Below, piece by piece: positions 17,136 through 26,826 of a stretch of 64,000 nucleotides of DNA (position 1 is its first letter; each line of letters starts with the position of its first letter). The position numbers and the translations under genes are program-made. Below the pieces are notes generated by a model that saw only the letters and a program-made list of their open reading frames with translations, made no database searches and was not told the origin of the DNA. Source of the stretch: JAAYJT01 sp037446395. Its GTDB lineage: Bacteria; Bacteroidota; Bacteroidia; Bacteroidales; JAAYJT01. Where the stretch lies: assembly GCA_037446395.1 (NCBI GenBank), contig JBBIIP010000015.1:5409-69408 (forward strand). The letters are read 5' to 3'.

Positions 17136-18260
17136 TTAAGAAAGCATCACGGGCATTACCAACATCAAAATCTGTTCGCTTTCATTGTCGCTTCCGATTG
17201 GAAGCAAAATGCCTGCCCGGTTGGGTTCTGACAGCTCGAGCCTGATTTCGCCTGTATCAATATTGTTGAGCATTTCGACAATAAACCGGGAGTTGAATCC
17301 AATCTCGATATCTTCTCCTTCATAATTGCATGTGAGTCTTTCGCGTGCTTCGTTGGCAAATTCAATATCCTCGGCAGTCAATTGCAACTCTTGCCCGCTG
17401 ATGGAAAGCCTGATTTGATGGGTTGATTGGTTGGCAAAAATCGAAACCCTTCGAATGGCATTCAGGAAAGTCAGGCGATCAATGACCAGTTTTTTGGGAT
17501 TATCGCGTGGAATCACTGCTTCGTAGTTGGGATACTTTCCATCAATCAACCGACAAACAAGAAATACATTCTTGAAGGTAAAAGCAGCGTTTGTGTCGTT
17601 ATAATCGAGTTTAACCGGAAAATCTTCGGAAATAAAAAGAGCCTTTAACTGATTTAAAGGTTTTTTGGGGAAAATAAAGGACACCGAATCTAATGCACTT
17701 ACATCTGTTCGTCTGTAGCGCACCAGTTTGTGTGCATCTGTAGCAACAAAGGTAATGTCGTCAGGAGTTAGCTCGCAAAAAACACCAGACATTACAGGCC
17801 GAAGTTCATCGCTGCCGGTGGCAAAAACAGTTTTCGCGATTGCCTTGGCCAGTAAGCCGGAATCAACAGTCATTGAAGTAACTTCTTCCATTTCAGTAGG
17901 CCTTGGATAACTATCGCCCGACATGCCACTCAATTTGTACTTGCCTTCCCCTGTCAATAATTCAATAGAACTGCTGACAAATGGGTCGTAGGTGAACGTA
18001 AGGGGGATGTCGGGAAGGGTTTTTAGTGTTTCCAATAGTATTTTGGAAGGTACTGCTACTGTGCCGCTATCTTCGGCCATGGCAAGCGGAATTGAAACGG
18101 TCATGGTGGTTTCAAGGTCGCTGGCTGTAACACGAAGAGATGAATTTTCGAGCTCGAAGAGAAAATTTTCGAGAATAGGCAGGGCAGTGCTTGAACTTAT
18201 AACACCACTAATGGCCTGCAGGTTTTTAAGTAATAGGGCGCTGGAAACAATGAACTTCAT
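17136..18260 (-). CDS. dnaN: DNA polymerase III beta subunit (sliding clamp)
   Basis: 374 residues, normal for the clamp. It begins MKFIVSSALLLKNLQAISG and shows the three repeated clamp folds, with FVATDAHKLVRYR marking the middle domain and the C-terminal ILMLVMPVMLS. It forms the ring that tethers polymerase III to DNA. dnaA is not next to it; recF lies 37 kb away, so the classical dnaA-dnaN-recF cluster is dispersed, as is common in Bacteroidota. A promoter with both boxes is seen at 18289-18319. Confidence 0.97.
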   Translation of the reverse strand: MKFIVSSALLLKNLQAISGVISSSTALPILENFLFELENSSLRVTASDLETTMTVSIPLAMAEDSGTVAVPSKILLETLKTLPDIPLTFTYDPFVSSSIELLTGEGKYKLSGMSGDSYPRPTEMEEVTSMTVDSGLLAKAIAKTVFATGSDELRPVMSGVFCELTPDDITFVATDAHKLVRYRRTDVSALDSVSFIFPKKPLNQLKALFISEDFPVKLDYNDTNAAFTFKNVFLVCRLIDGKYPNYEAVIPRDNPKKLVIDRLTFLNAIRRVSIFANQSTHQIRLSISGQELQLTAEDIEFANEARERLTCNYEGEDIEIGFNSRFIVEMLNNIDTGEIRLELSEPNRAGILLPIGSDNESEQILMLVMPVMLS

Positions 18261-18288
18261 GTCGGTGTTTTTTTGGTTGATAACAGAA

Positions 18289-18319
18289 CAAAATTACATT
18301 AAAAATCCAATGTTCACAA
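18289..18319 (-). promoter_or_regulatory. Promoter of dnaN (-33 TTG / -7 TAATTTTG)
   Basis: Read on the minus strand, TTG (18317-18319) is followed after 20 bases by TAATTTTG (18289-18296), close to the Bacteroidota TTTG-N19-21-TAnnTTTG pattern, and 28 bases later by the dnaN ATG. Confidence 0.5.
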
Positions 18320-18452
18320 TCCAAAATCAAAAGCGCATAAAATATTTTTCAACCACGCATCAACAGGTGGGCATTTTCAGCTTTTTTCTCTTAAAAAATA
18401 TGGCTTATTGAAGTTTTGCAGGATTCAGATCCAAAACCGGACTGGTATCAAG

Positions 18453-21400
18453 TTAGGGCCTCATCCTGCGCAAAAATGCATTCCTGGTTTGCTGAGTCGA
18501 GATGATGAATTGATAAGGTTCTTCGTTTGGATTGGTTTTGAGTTTGCGCTGCGATTCTTTCAGATTGACCAGCAGGTTATTAAACTCGTTGTTCGAAGAT
18601 ATGGCTTGCAGGATGCCGTTTGAATAGCTGAAGAAATACCATTCGTTTCGATCGGGTTCTAGATAAAGATTCAGGACATCGCCCGTGCGCCGCCTCACAA
18701 TTTCAATATTCCCCGGCACTGATTTGCTCACGAGTTGTTTATTTACGGCGACGACGCCAATTGGGCCGACACTTGTGAATGACCTGGTAGTCTTATTCCA
18801 CTTCAAAATTAAGTTACTGAGAACAAGCGAATTTGAGAGTTCCTGAGGAAACCGTCTGAAAGTCCCAAACTGGTTCAATTCAGATATCAACTGCCTGGAC
18901 AATTCCCTGCCGGCAGCCAGGTTCAATCCAAGTTTGAATACTTCTCCGCCCAGGTTCAGTCCTGGCAAGTTAAAGGAGTTGAGTTTGTTGGCCATCAGCT
19001 GAATTGCATTTTCGGCAAAGAAGAAATCGAGGGCTGCAAATATCTGCATCACAGTTGAGTCATTGATCATGAAATATTCAATTTCTCCGGCTGTTTTCAT
19101 CTTGACCTGGCCAAAGTCCTGGCCGATATTTACATTACCTCGCCCAAAAATATGGCACCTGGTAATATCAAAGTTAAGGACTGTGCCTTTCCCGGGGGTC
19201 TGATCCGTGGTGTCTCCTTCGATGATGTAACGATTTCTTAAAACGTCAAATCTAATCTCCCCTGCCACTTTCAGCATTTCATGATCTCCTTGCGCTTCCT
19301 TCCTATCAAGAAACCGGCCGTAGGGTTTTGACGAAGCCAGGCTAAATGCAATGGATGAAGTCAGGTTGGCTCCGGAAATGTCTTTCGGGTTTTCTATAAC
19401 AGGAAGCTTTGTGTTTTCGCTGGTAATTTCTCCTTTGAATTGCACCCATGGGAGTGGCATATCGTTGCATTCGTGTTTAATTCTATATCCCCCATCGTAA
19501 TAAAAGGTATTTTTCTTCGAGGAAAAACGTATGGTGCCTCGAAAATCAAAGTGCCTGCTGAGAGAAAAATCCGAATCTTTGATGTTCGCAAGCCCATAAG
19601 TGGCGCCTTCCGAATCAACCCCAATTTCGTTAAAATAGATGGTTTGCATCTTTCCGGTTTCATCCGTAAAGTCATAAACCCCATTGCCAGTGTACTTTCG
19701 CCGTCCTGCAATTTTAATATTGCCATTGTAAAGCTGATGATAACGTGTGATTGTATTGGCTGTGATGCTGGCGCCTTTGATTTCATTCATCACTGCATTG
19801 GGCTGCACAACAACTTTATGGTCAATGGGAATGACCTCTGCATCAGCAACAAGAATCAATGGAACACCTTCGATGGTGAGGAGGTTGTCGCGCATATCGA
19901 GATATGCCTGGGAGGCATTAAATTTTAAACTTTCCTGCTGTGGGTGAGTCGAGATAAACTCGTAGGATTTATTTTCTTGGGAATCCAATGTCGTCTCAGA
20001 GCTGATATAGAGTTCCTTCATATCAACTTCCCAGCGAAGTAGCGGAAGGTTGCATCTGTATTGATTCACCGGAAACTCGGTGTAGGTCTTGCTCATGCCA
20101 GAAGAGAACAGGCCCTGGCGGAGGCCTGTATCAAGGGCAAACGATAGATTGTTGTTGCTCACCAGGGTTGCTCCGGTTGACGACTTTATTCTGAAGGATG
20201 CCGATTCGGCGCTGATGTTTTGATGCTGAAACCTGAAAAGTTTTGAAGTTGCCTCTGAGAGATCAAAAGTCAGGTTTCCTGATCCAAAGAGGCCTTCATG
20301 GTTCAGAATCAAGCTGCCACGGTGAGCAACTTGTTTTTGATACATTGTAAAGGGCTCGTTTGACGTGGAAGCGAGGACCATCTTTTCCTGGTTAACCAAC
20401 CAACGTTGCTTAATGTTTTTTGCTCCTACCGATGGCCAGGAAGGAGAACCTGCCGACTCGGTCAGCATAAATTCATCAACCATGGCCATCATGCTGTCGG
20501 GATGAAAAAGGAAGTCTTTGGACCATGATTCTGACGATAAATATTCAATCTTTCCCTGGCCGCGCAAACCATTCTGGCTTAGCGACAGCAAAACGAATGC
20601 CTTGCCTCTTCCATTGTAGATCGGCGTCCCGGCTGATGGCAATTGGCAGGTCAAACCCAATGAAAAATCGGGCTGAACTTTTAGCGGTTCCGAAATTTCG
20701 GGCAGCAATCCTCCACTGAAGAGATATCCATTGAACCTTATACCAACTGTTGAAAAACTATTCAGGCTATCAATGGTGAAAGGCAGTACGTGATAATAGA
20801 AATTCTCTTTTTTATACACACCCTTCTGGATGTACGGTTGGTCGAAGTATACGTATGATTCTGTGGTGGAGGTGAATTTTGGATAATCGTCCTGCGCAAA
20901 CCTGCCTGATTTATTGTTGGGATGGCCTATTAACAACTCGCCACTGATGTTGGAAAGCACAGTTTTCACCCTTTCAAGGCCATCTTTTTGTGCCTGGTCT
21001 TTCGCTTCAACAGGCACATTGAAGGCAAGTGAATCAATTTGCGCCAGGTTCAATTTGAATTTATCATATTGAAAGGAGCATTTGCTGGCATAAAACTCAA
21101 AGAAACCTGCCGAAACCTTTCCGGAAAAAGTAAAATCGCGGTTTCTTTTCAGCACAATTTCCTCCTTTGCGGGAATAATGTTCACTTTTTGAGCATCGCT
21201 CAGTATCAGTTCTTTTATTCCCCGGACAGTAAGGTCGAAATTATCGAGGTTGAGTGTTGCATTCACAAGGCCATCCACTTTTGAATGGATGCTGATTACA
21301 TCATAATCGCTTCGGTTGTTGATTACATCAACCAATTGCCTGAGTCGGTTCTTCACAATAACTTTTCCGTTTTCGGAATTATACATCACCAAACCATGGT

Positions 21401-22886
21401 TTGCCATGTTGATGAGCATGGCTGAAACCTGGGCGAGGTCAATTTTCATGTATGCCGCCAGTTCTTCATGAAAAAAGCTGGTGGAGGTCCGGTTGCGCAT
21501 AAATCCGCTGACAACAACTGCAGGATGCATGCGGTCAATGCCCTGTAGTTTGAAAAACTTTTCGGGTTTGAATGAGTTAATGGACTCAAATGCAGCCTCG
21601 CTCTCTTTTTGCAATCCCTTAATTGAGCCCAGCTCGATGAAATTTTGATCAAGATTCCAATAGAATGCATCCAGAAACATATCCATGTTATGGACAGTAC
21701 TGAAAAACGGACTTTGCGCCGTTCCTTCTTCGCCACGCAGCAGCGCTAAAAGATTGCTTGTCGTTTGGTATTTCACCTGTAATCCGGGGTGATAGATCGA
21801 ATCTCCCTCATAAACCAGATTTAGGGCAGCACGTTGCGAACTCAACCGGTCCTGTCGAAATACAAAGTTGCGGGAACTAAGGGATAAAAGCGGAAGATTT
21901 TTGCGTTTAATCGTACAAACGGCATCTTTATTCTCTGTGCCACAGCCAATGATTCGGTTTCCTTCGATGGCAAATCCTCCATTGTAGTCAATGCGGGGTA
22001 AAATATTCGGGATATATAGATTATTGTTAAATGCTTTAAACCGAGGGTAAGATCTAAACTGATCTGTGCTGCCCTGGGTGGTACGGTCGGAAAAGCTGCC
22101 AGGCAATGGTTGCCGAAAAAAAGCAGGGTAAGCGAGGGTCGCCGAGTCGGCTGAATAGGCCGAGAATCGCAAAGAAATATTATATTTCAATAGCCTCACG
22201 CTTACCTTCCGTGGTTCATTTTCAAAGAAATCCCAGGAGACCCTTCCATCGAAACCATTCCATAACTCCGATATGGGATTGTAAATCCCTGAAGCATTGG
22301 TTATGAGCAACGTGTCGCGGTCGGCAATGCATTGCAGGTTGGCGCTTCTTATTCTCAATGCCGGCAATGTATCGGCAACGAATTGCCATTCTGCATTGCT
22401 TACATTCCATTGCACCACTTGAGATTGAAACAGAATTCCTGCCCTGAAAAACTGGTGGCTAAATTCGAGGAAGCTTTGAAGCTGGCGTGATCTTTTCCTG
22501 GAAAGAAGCAGGTGAATACCGGAGCACCATGAAAGAAAAGACTCTTCGTTACCGGATTTTGCCTGGTAGGCAAGCGATGCACTAAAAAAGCTGAAAAAAT
22601 AAGGCTGAGGCCGCAGGTCAAGCTCGAGCATCCGGTTTGAAACATTAATGATGGCTACCTGCTGGTTCGATTTGAACAACCCCTTGTTGAAGGCTTGCCT
22701 GAGATTGCTTACCACTGCCTGAGCTGTTTCACGTTCGCGCTCAGGTACCTGGTTGAAAAATGTTTCAATTTCGGCCACAAACAAAACCGGGTCTGAAGAA
22801 AATGTGCGGGGCGACTGGGAAAATACTGGAATGGCCGTTAGCAAAAACAGTTGGAAGAAAAACAAAGCATGTAGGCTTCTTTTCAT
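18453..22886 (-). CDS. Large exported protein of unknown family (1477 aa)
   Basis: The protein starts with a signal peptide (MKRSLHALFFFQLFLLTAIP, then VFSQ) and has no later transmembrane segment and no Cys lipobox. The first 300 residues look helical to mixed. From about residue 500 on the sequence is a long series of short beta strands with recurrent GxGxx and F/Y-x-F/Y alternation (KGSLILNHEGLFGSGNLTFDL-like stretches, GKGTVLNFDITR, FGRGNVNIGQDFG). The last 150 residues include RELSRQLISELNQFG and a polar C-terminus. This suggests a periplasmic or surface beta-solenoid-like protein, loosely reminiscent of AsmA/LptD-type scaffolds, but I cannot assign it to either. It is the last gene of the DUF1599-to-prmA run, starting 23 bases after prmA. 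No sorting domain is seen. Confidence 0.8.
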   Translation of the reverse strand: MKRSLHALFFFQLFLLTAIPVFSQSPRTFSSDPVLFVAEIETFFNQVPERERETAQAVVSNLRQAFNKGLFKSNQQVAIINVSNRMLELDLRPQPYFFSFFSASLAYQAKSGNEESFLSWCSGIHLLLSRKRSRQLQSFLEFSHQFFRAGILFQSQVVQWNVSNAEWQFVADTLPALRIRSANLQCIADRDTLLITNASGIYNPISELWNGFDGRVSWDFFENEPRKVSVRLLKYNISLRFSAYSADSATLAYPAFFRQPLPGSFSDRTTQGSTDQFRSYPRFKAFNNNLYIPNILPRIDYNGGFAIEGNRIIGCGTENKDAVCTIKRKNLPLLSLSSRNFVFRQDRLSSQRAALNLVYEGDSIYHPGLQVKYQTTSNLLALLRGEEGTAQSPFFSTVHNMDMFLDAFYWNLDQNFIELGSIKGLQKESEAAFESINSFKPEKFFKLQGIDRMHPAVVVSGFMRNRTSTSFFHEELAAYMKIDLAQVSAMLINMANHGLVMYNSENGKVIVKNRLRQLVDVINNRSDYDVISIHSKVDGLVNATLNLDNFDLTVRGIKELILSDAQKVNIIPAKEEIVLKRNRDFTFSGKVSAGFFEFYASKCSFQYDKFKLNLAQIDSLAFNVPVEAKDQAQKDGLERVKTVLSNISGELLIGHPNNKSGRFAQDDYPKFTSTTESYVYFDQPYIQKGVYKKENFYYHVLPFTIDSLNSFSTVGIRFNGYLFSGGLLPEISEPLKVQPDFSLGLTCQLPSAGTPIYNGRGKAFVLLSLSQNGLRGQGKIEYLSSESWSKDFLFHPDSMMAMVDEFMLTESAGSPSWPSVGAKNIKQRWLVNQEKMVLASTSNEPFTMYQKQVAHRGSLILNHEGLFGSGNLTFDLSEATSKLFRFQHQNISAESASFRIKSSTGATLVSNNNLSFALDTGLRQGLFSSGMSKTYTEFPVNQYRCNLPLLRWEVDMKELYISSETTLDSQENKSYEFISTHPQQESLKFNASQAYLDMRDNLLTIEGVPLILVADAEVIPIDHKVVVQPNAVMNEIKGASITANTITRYHQLYNGNIKIAGRRKYTGNGVYDFTDETGKMQTIYFNEIGVDSEGATYGLANIKDSDFSLSRHFDFRGTIRFSSKKNTFYYDGGYRIKHECNDMPLPWVQFKGEITSENTKLPVIENPKDISGANLTSSIAFSLASSKPYGRFLDRKEAQGDHEMLKVAGEIRFDVLRNRYIIEGDTTDQTPGKGTVLNFDITRCHIFGRGNVNIGQDFGQVKMKTAGEIEYFMINDSTVMQIFAALDFFFAENAIQLMANKLNSFNLPGLNLGGEVFKLGLNLAAGRELSRQLISELNQFGTFRRFPQELSNSLVLSNLILKWNKTTRSFTSVGPIGVVAVNKQLVSKSVPGNIEIVRRRTGDVLNLYLEPDRNEWYFFSYSNGILQAISSNNEFNNLLVNLKESQRKLKTNPNEEPYQFIISTQQTRNAFLRRMRP

Positions 22887-22909
22887 GGCAACATCAAGTC
22901 ATGCAGACT

Positions 22910-23758
22910 TTAAAGCTCATTTCGCTGGCCGGTTTTAACAAACCCAATGGCCGCCCAGCCATCAAGGATTCTTTTTGATATCATTTTCCACTTGCACTTA
23001 TGTGCTTCATTTACAATAGATTCTATGTCTTCAGTATAAAAACCGCTGAGGAAAGCCTGGCCATGAATCACCAAATGTGTGTCGTAGTTTATTAAATCTC
23101 TGAGTAAAACATTGCGGTTGATATTGGCCAGAAACACATCAAAAACAGTATCGGGTATAGCAGATACATCGCCGAGAATAACCTGTGTTTCATTTACGCC
23201 ATTGCGTTGGCAGTTTTCTGTTGCATTTTCAAAAGCCCACTCATCAGTATCAATAGCAACCACTTTTTCTGCCCCTTTCATTGCAGCCAGTATAGCCAAG
23301 ACTCCGGTGCCGGTTCCCATATCGAGTACCTGTTTATGGCGTAAATCTGCATGGAGTAAAAACCTGATCATCAATTGGGTAGTTGCATGATGGGCAGTGC
23401 CAAACGACATTTTTGGCTGTATCACGATATCAAAGGGAATTGAATCAGGCTTTTGATGGAATGGCGCACGAATCAGGCATTGTTCTTCAACGATTACAGG
23501 TTCATAATTACTTTCCCATAATTCGTTCCAGTTTTGTTCGGGCAGGTTTGCAATATTTTCGATCACTGCCTTTCCACGGCTGTTTTTGATAATATCTTCG
23601 AGTTCCGGAAGATTTAACCTGGCAGGTTCGATGTAGGCAACCAACCCCTGTGGGTTTTCGAGAAAACTGTCGAACCCAATCATCAGCAACCTTGCGATCA
23701 GCTCTTCCCGAAAGTTTTCGTTATTTTCAACTCCGATGGTAACCTCAACGTACTGCAT
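22910..23758 (-). CDS. prmA: Ribosomal protein L11 methyltransferase
   Basis: 282 residues. After a poorly conserved N-terminal L11-recognition domain (about 1-100, with LPEQNWNELWESNYEPV) comes FDIVIQPKMSFGTAHHATT. The class I SAM-binding motif VLDMGTGTGVLAILAAMKGA and the catalytic-loop segment VFLANINRNVL follow. It trimethylates L11 using S-adenosylmethionine. It sits 21 bases after tpiA, a common pairing in Bacteroidota. Confidence 0.95.
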   Translation of the reverse strand: MQYVEVTIGVENNENFREELIARLLMIGFDSFLENPQGLVAYIEPARLNLPELEDIIKNSRGKAVIENIANLPEQNWNELWESNYEPVIVEEQCLIRAPFHQKPDSIPFDIVIQPKMSFGTAHHATTQLMIRFLLHADLRHKQVLDMGTGTGVLAILAAMKGAEKVVAIDTDEWAFENATENCQRNGVNETQVILGDVSAIPDTVFDVFLANINRNVLLRDLINYDTHLVIHGQAFLSGFYTEDIESIVNEAHKCKWKMISKRILDGWAAIGFVKTGQRNEL

Positions 23759-23779
23759 ACAAGTGGTGATCGTAATTAT

Positions 23780-24541
23780 TTATTGAAAAGCCCTGATGAT
23801 GGCAAGAAAATCACCTGCTTTGAGCGAAGCGCCACCGATCAATCCTCCATCCACATCGGGTTGGGCAAAGAGTATTGGCGCGTTGTCCGCATTGCAGCTT
23901 CCACCATAAAGGATGATCTTTTCTTCAGCAATCTTTATTCCATATTTTTCCGATATCAATTGCCGGATAAACGCATGCATCTCCTGGGCTTGTTCGGGTG
24001 TGGCATTTAGTCCGGTGCCAATTGCCCACACAGGTTCATAGGCAATCACCACTTTCGAGAAATCATCTGCATTCAGGTTAAAAATAGCCGTAAGAATTTG
24101 TTGTCGCACCACATCAAAGTGTATTCCTGTGTTTCTTTCCTCAATTTTTTCACCGCAACAGAAAATTGGAATGATGTCGTGTTTGAGTGCAATCTTTACT
24201 TTTTCACCGATTAATTCATCTGTTTCGTTAAAATAACTCCTCCGTTCGGAATGGCCAATAATGGCAAAATCGGCACCAAGCGAACTTATGATCCCGGCTG
24301 AAATTTCACCGGTATATGCCCCTGACTCTTTGTTGCTTATGTTCTGCGCTCCGGTGAAAAAGCCGTTTTCTTCTGCTATGTCAAATGCCATTTCAAGAAA
24401 AGGTGAAGGGGGGCACACGACCACAGTAACTTTTTCAAGATCTTCATCGGTAAGATTTTCCGCGATTTCGAATAATAAATCTTCGGCCTCCTCGAAAGTC
24501 TTGTTCATTTTCCAGTTTCCAGCTACAATTTTTCCTCTCAT
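23780..24541 (-). CDS. tpiA: Triosephosphate isomerase
   Basis: 253 residues, a complete TIM barrel. The substrate-binding GNWKMN has K11, the electrophile is H97 in IIGHSERR, the catalytic base is E169 in AYEPVWAIGTG, and the phosphate loop is LIGGASL near the C-terminus. It interconverts dihydroxyacetone phosphate and glyceraldehyde 3-phosphate in glycolysis and gluconeogenesis. It sits 29 bases downstream of the permease gene and 21 bases upstream of prmA. Confidence 0.98.
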   Translation of the reverse strand: MRGKIVAGNWKMNKTFEEAEDLLFEIAENLTDEDLEKVTVVVCPPSPFLEMAFDIAEENGFFTGAQNISNKESGAYTGEISAGIISSLGADFAIIGHSERRSYFNETDELIGEKVKIALKHDIIPIFCCGEKIEERNTGIHFDVVRQQILTAIFNLNADDFSKVVIAYEPVWAIGTGLNATPEQAQEMHAFIRQLISEKYGIKIAEEKIILYGGSCNADNAPILFAQPDVDGGLIGGASLKAGDFLAIIRAFQ

Positions 24542-24570
24542 AAATGTTTTGTTTTAGTTCTGTTTTAACT

Positions 24571-25653
24571 TTAAATTGTTTTTATCCTGGGGTCAAGCCA
24601 ACCATAAATGATATCAGTCAAAATATTAATAGTAATCAAAATAACCGAAACAAAAAGCACAGCGCCCATCATTACCGGAAAATCGTACTGCTCGAGGGCA
24701 TCAACAATTACCATACCCAACCCTTTCCAGTTAAATACAAATTCCACAAAAACCGCGCCTGCCATGAGCGAAGCAAACCACCCTGAAATGGCTGTAACGA
24801 TTGGGTTCATTGCATTTTTAAGTGCATGATATGTTATCACCCTGAATCGGTTCAACCCTTTGGCATATGCCGTTCTGATATAATCCTGCGAGAGTACATC
24901 GAGCAGGGAATTTCGGGTGAGCGTTGAGATCACGGAAAGGGGCCTTATTCCAAGGGTGAAAGCCGGTAAAATCAGGTTTTTCAAATCCAGGTACTCGCCA
25001 CGGCCGAGGTCATCTACTGAATATAGGCTTCCAAACATGCTTAAACCCGTAAAATCAACGAGTACAAAGGCAAATAACCAGGCAAAAATAATTGCAGCAA
25101 AGAATGAAGGCAAGGACATTCCCAAAACAGTGACTATGAGCGACAAACGATCAAAGAGGGTGTCTTTGTATAAAGCCGAAAAAATGCCAATACCAATACC
25201 GACCACCATGGCAAAAAGCATGGCGGCTGTTGCAAGAACTGCAGTGTTTGGAAAGGCGGCAGCAATAATCTCTACAACCGGCCTTTTGCTTTGGTAAGAT
25301 CGCCGCAGGTAGGGCTTTTTGAGTATAATTGAGCCTTGATCGCTGATGTTCATCAGGACAAGATATGGCGAATACTTGTTGCTATCAAGATACCAGTATC
25401 CTTTTTGATCGGCTTTGTTGTAGAACGATAGCGGTGAAACATCATTGAGGAAATTGAAGTATTGCACCCACAGTGGGCGGTTGAGGCCAAGATCTTGCTC
25501 AATGGCTTCAACTGATGCGATGTCGCTCCTCTGGCCAAGCATCATTCGTGCCGGATCGCCCGGTAGAATATTGAAGAGAAAAAAAATGATGGAGATCACA
25601 CCAAACAATACAAATATCCCATAGTACAGTCTTTTGACTATGAACTTCAACAT
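24571..25653 (-). CDS. ABC transporter permease, DppB/OppB type
   Basis: 360 residues. The first membrane helix and motif YYGIFVLFGVISIIFFLFNI with LPGDPARMMLGQR are characteristic of DppB-type peptide/nickel permeases. A periplasmic loop of about 100 residues and five further helices follow, and the ATPase-contacting EAA-like loop lies in AYAKGLNRFRVITYHALKN. DppB normally pairs with a DppC permease, two ATPases and a binding protein; none is present within the surrounding operon, so it must partner with subunits encoded elsewhere. Substrate is probably peptides, unproven. Confidence 0.92.
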   Translation of the reverse strand: MLKFIVKRLYYGIFVLFGVISIIFFLFNILPGDPARMMLGQRSDIASVEAIEQDLGLNRPLWVQYFNFLNDVSPLSFYNKADQKGYWYLDSNKYSPYLVLMNISDQGSIILKKPYLRRSYQSKRPVVEIIAAAFPNTAVLATAAMLFAMVVGIGIGIFSALYKDTLFDRLSLIVTVLGMSLPSFFAAIIFAWLFAFVLVDFTGLSMFGSLYSVDDLGRGEYLDLKNLILPAFTLGIRPLSVISTLTRNSLLDVLSQDYIRTAYAKGLNRFRVITYHALKNAMNPIVTAISGWFASLMAGAVFVEFVFNWKGLGMVIVDALEQYDFPVMMGAVLFVSVILITINILTDIIYGWLDPRIKTI

Positions 25654-25691
25654 CCTTGCTGGTTTAATCTGTTTCGATACAACTGATCACG

Positions 25692-26795
25692 TTAATCATT
25701 TAAGAAATTTCTAACTTCCTGGTAATCTATAAAATTGTAATGACTCCATTTTGCGATCACCTGTCCGTTTTTCAAAAGAATCAATCCGGGATTCGCCCTT
25801 ACCATGATTTTAAGCTCGACATCATCGGCATAATAAAATTCATAGTTGAGTTGCAGGTTCGCCGAAAGTTGCTTTCCGGCCTCGATTGTGGGGGCAATTG
25901 CAATAAAAGAATATCCATCGTGCGAGACTTGGGTGTATAACTCATTCATTTTTTTCAAAGCACTGGTGTCCGCTTTTTCTGGTTTCCATACAACCAATAA
26001 GAACTGATACTCAGGATTATTGAGAAATGCCCCGGTCATATCATTCGATTTGCTGTCGAAGATCTGAAGGTTGTGCTTAGGCCTTGGATTGGGGTCAACA
26101 ACACATTGAGAAACGAATTCCCATTGCGTCATCCATACCGAATCGTTGTAAGGGAAATTAGGCGAAAGGTACTGTTTTGTTTCTCCGGTTTGTTTATTTC
26201 GATAGGTTAGAAAAAACTGCAGTGGTTCCTTGCTTTCTGAAACCACTTTATTTCCAACTTTCCATGCAAGAAAATCAATCATGGGTAAGTTCCGGTAATT
26301 AAAGACCGAAAACCATGCAAATCCGGCGAATATGAATATGATCATTGCATACTCAAGAAACAGGTTCCAGGAAGATTTTGCTTTTTTTCGATGCCTGAAG
26401 AGTATCAGGGTAGGCACCATCAGTACGATATTTTTATAGAAAGTCTGCCAATTGGTAAGTTTAATGGCATCGCCAAAACAACCACAATCCGGAACAGGCT
26501 CATAAATGGCATCATAGAATGTGATCAGTGTGAAAAATGACATGATGAATAACAAAGCCCAATAAGTCAGCTTGGGTTTAACGTTGAGAATCAGGAAAAC
26601 TCCCAGCGAGAACTCAAACGCACATAAGAGCACCGATAATGAAAGCGAGAGAGGGATAAAACCATCAAGGCTGTATGCAACAAGATAGTCTTCGATTTGA
26701 AACGCAGTGCCCAGGGGATCAATGCCTTTTACAAACCCTGAGAAAATAAAAACAAGCCCGACGAACCAGCGGCTAATAATTCTTATAATTTTCAT
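25692..26795 (-). CDS. DoxX/MauE-like membrane protein with thioredoxin-like C-terminus
   Basis: 367 residues, matching the Bacteroidota family often labelled BT_3928. The N-terminal half has four or five membrane helices of the DoxX/MauE type (RWFVGLVFIFSGFVKGIDPLG), with a CGCFG motif (C104, C106) in the loop after helix three, as in MauE-like redox proteins. The C-terminal 150 residues look like a periplasmic thioredoxin fold (QFLLVVWKPEK, then ANPGLILLKNGQVIAKW with the cis-Pro region). The usual CxxC is absent: the equivalent site reads WKPEKADTS. This suggests a binding rather than a catalytic domain, with redox activity, if any, at CGCFG. It is the second gene of the DUF1599 run. Confidence 0.8.
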   Translation of the reverse strand: MKIIRIISRWFVGLVFIFSGFVKGIDPLGTAFQIEDYLVAYSLDGFIPLSLSLSVLLCAFEFSLGVFLILNVKPKLTYWALLFIMSFFTLITFYDAIYEPVPDCGCFGDAIKLTNWQTFYKNIVLMVPTLILFRHRKKAKSSWNLFLEYAMIIFIFAGFAWFSVFNYRNLPMIDFLAWKVGNKVVSESKEPLQFFLTYRNKQTGETKQYLSPNFPYNDSVWMTQWEFVSQCVVDPNPRPKHNLQIFDSKSNDMTGAFLNNPEYQFLLVVWKPEKADTSALKKMNELYTQVSHDGYSFIAIAPTIEAGKQLSANLQLNYEFYYADDVELKIMVRANPGLILLKNGQVIAKWSHYNFIDYQEVRNFLND

Positions 26796-26826
26796 AGTGT
26801 CGCAGTAATGTTAGTTAATTCAGGTT

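Noticed and set aside
19440..19928. 162-codon plus-strand frame opposite the giant exported gene
   Set aside because: Antisense to a continuous 1477-codon frame; composition reflects the reverse complement of the real gene.
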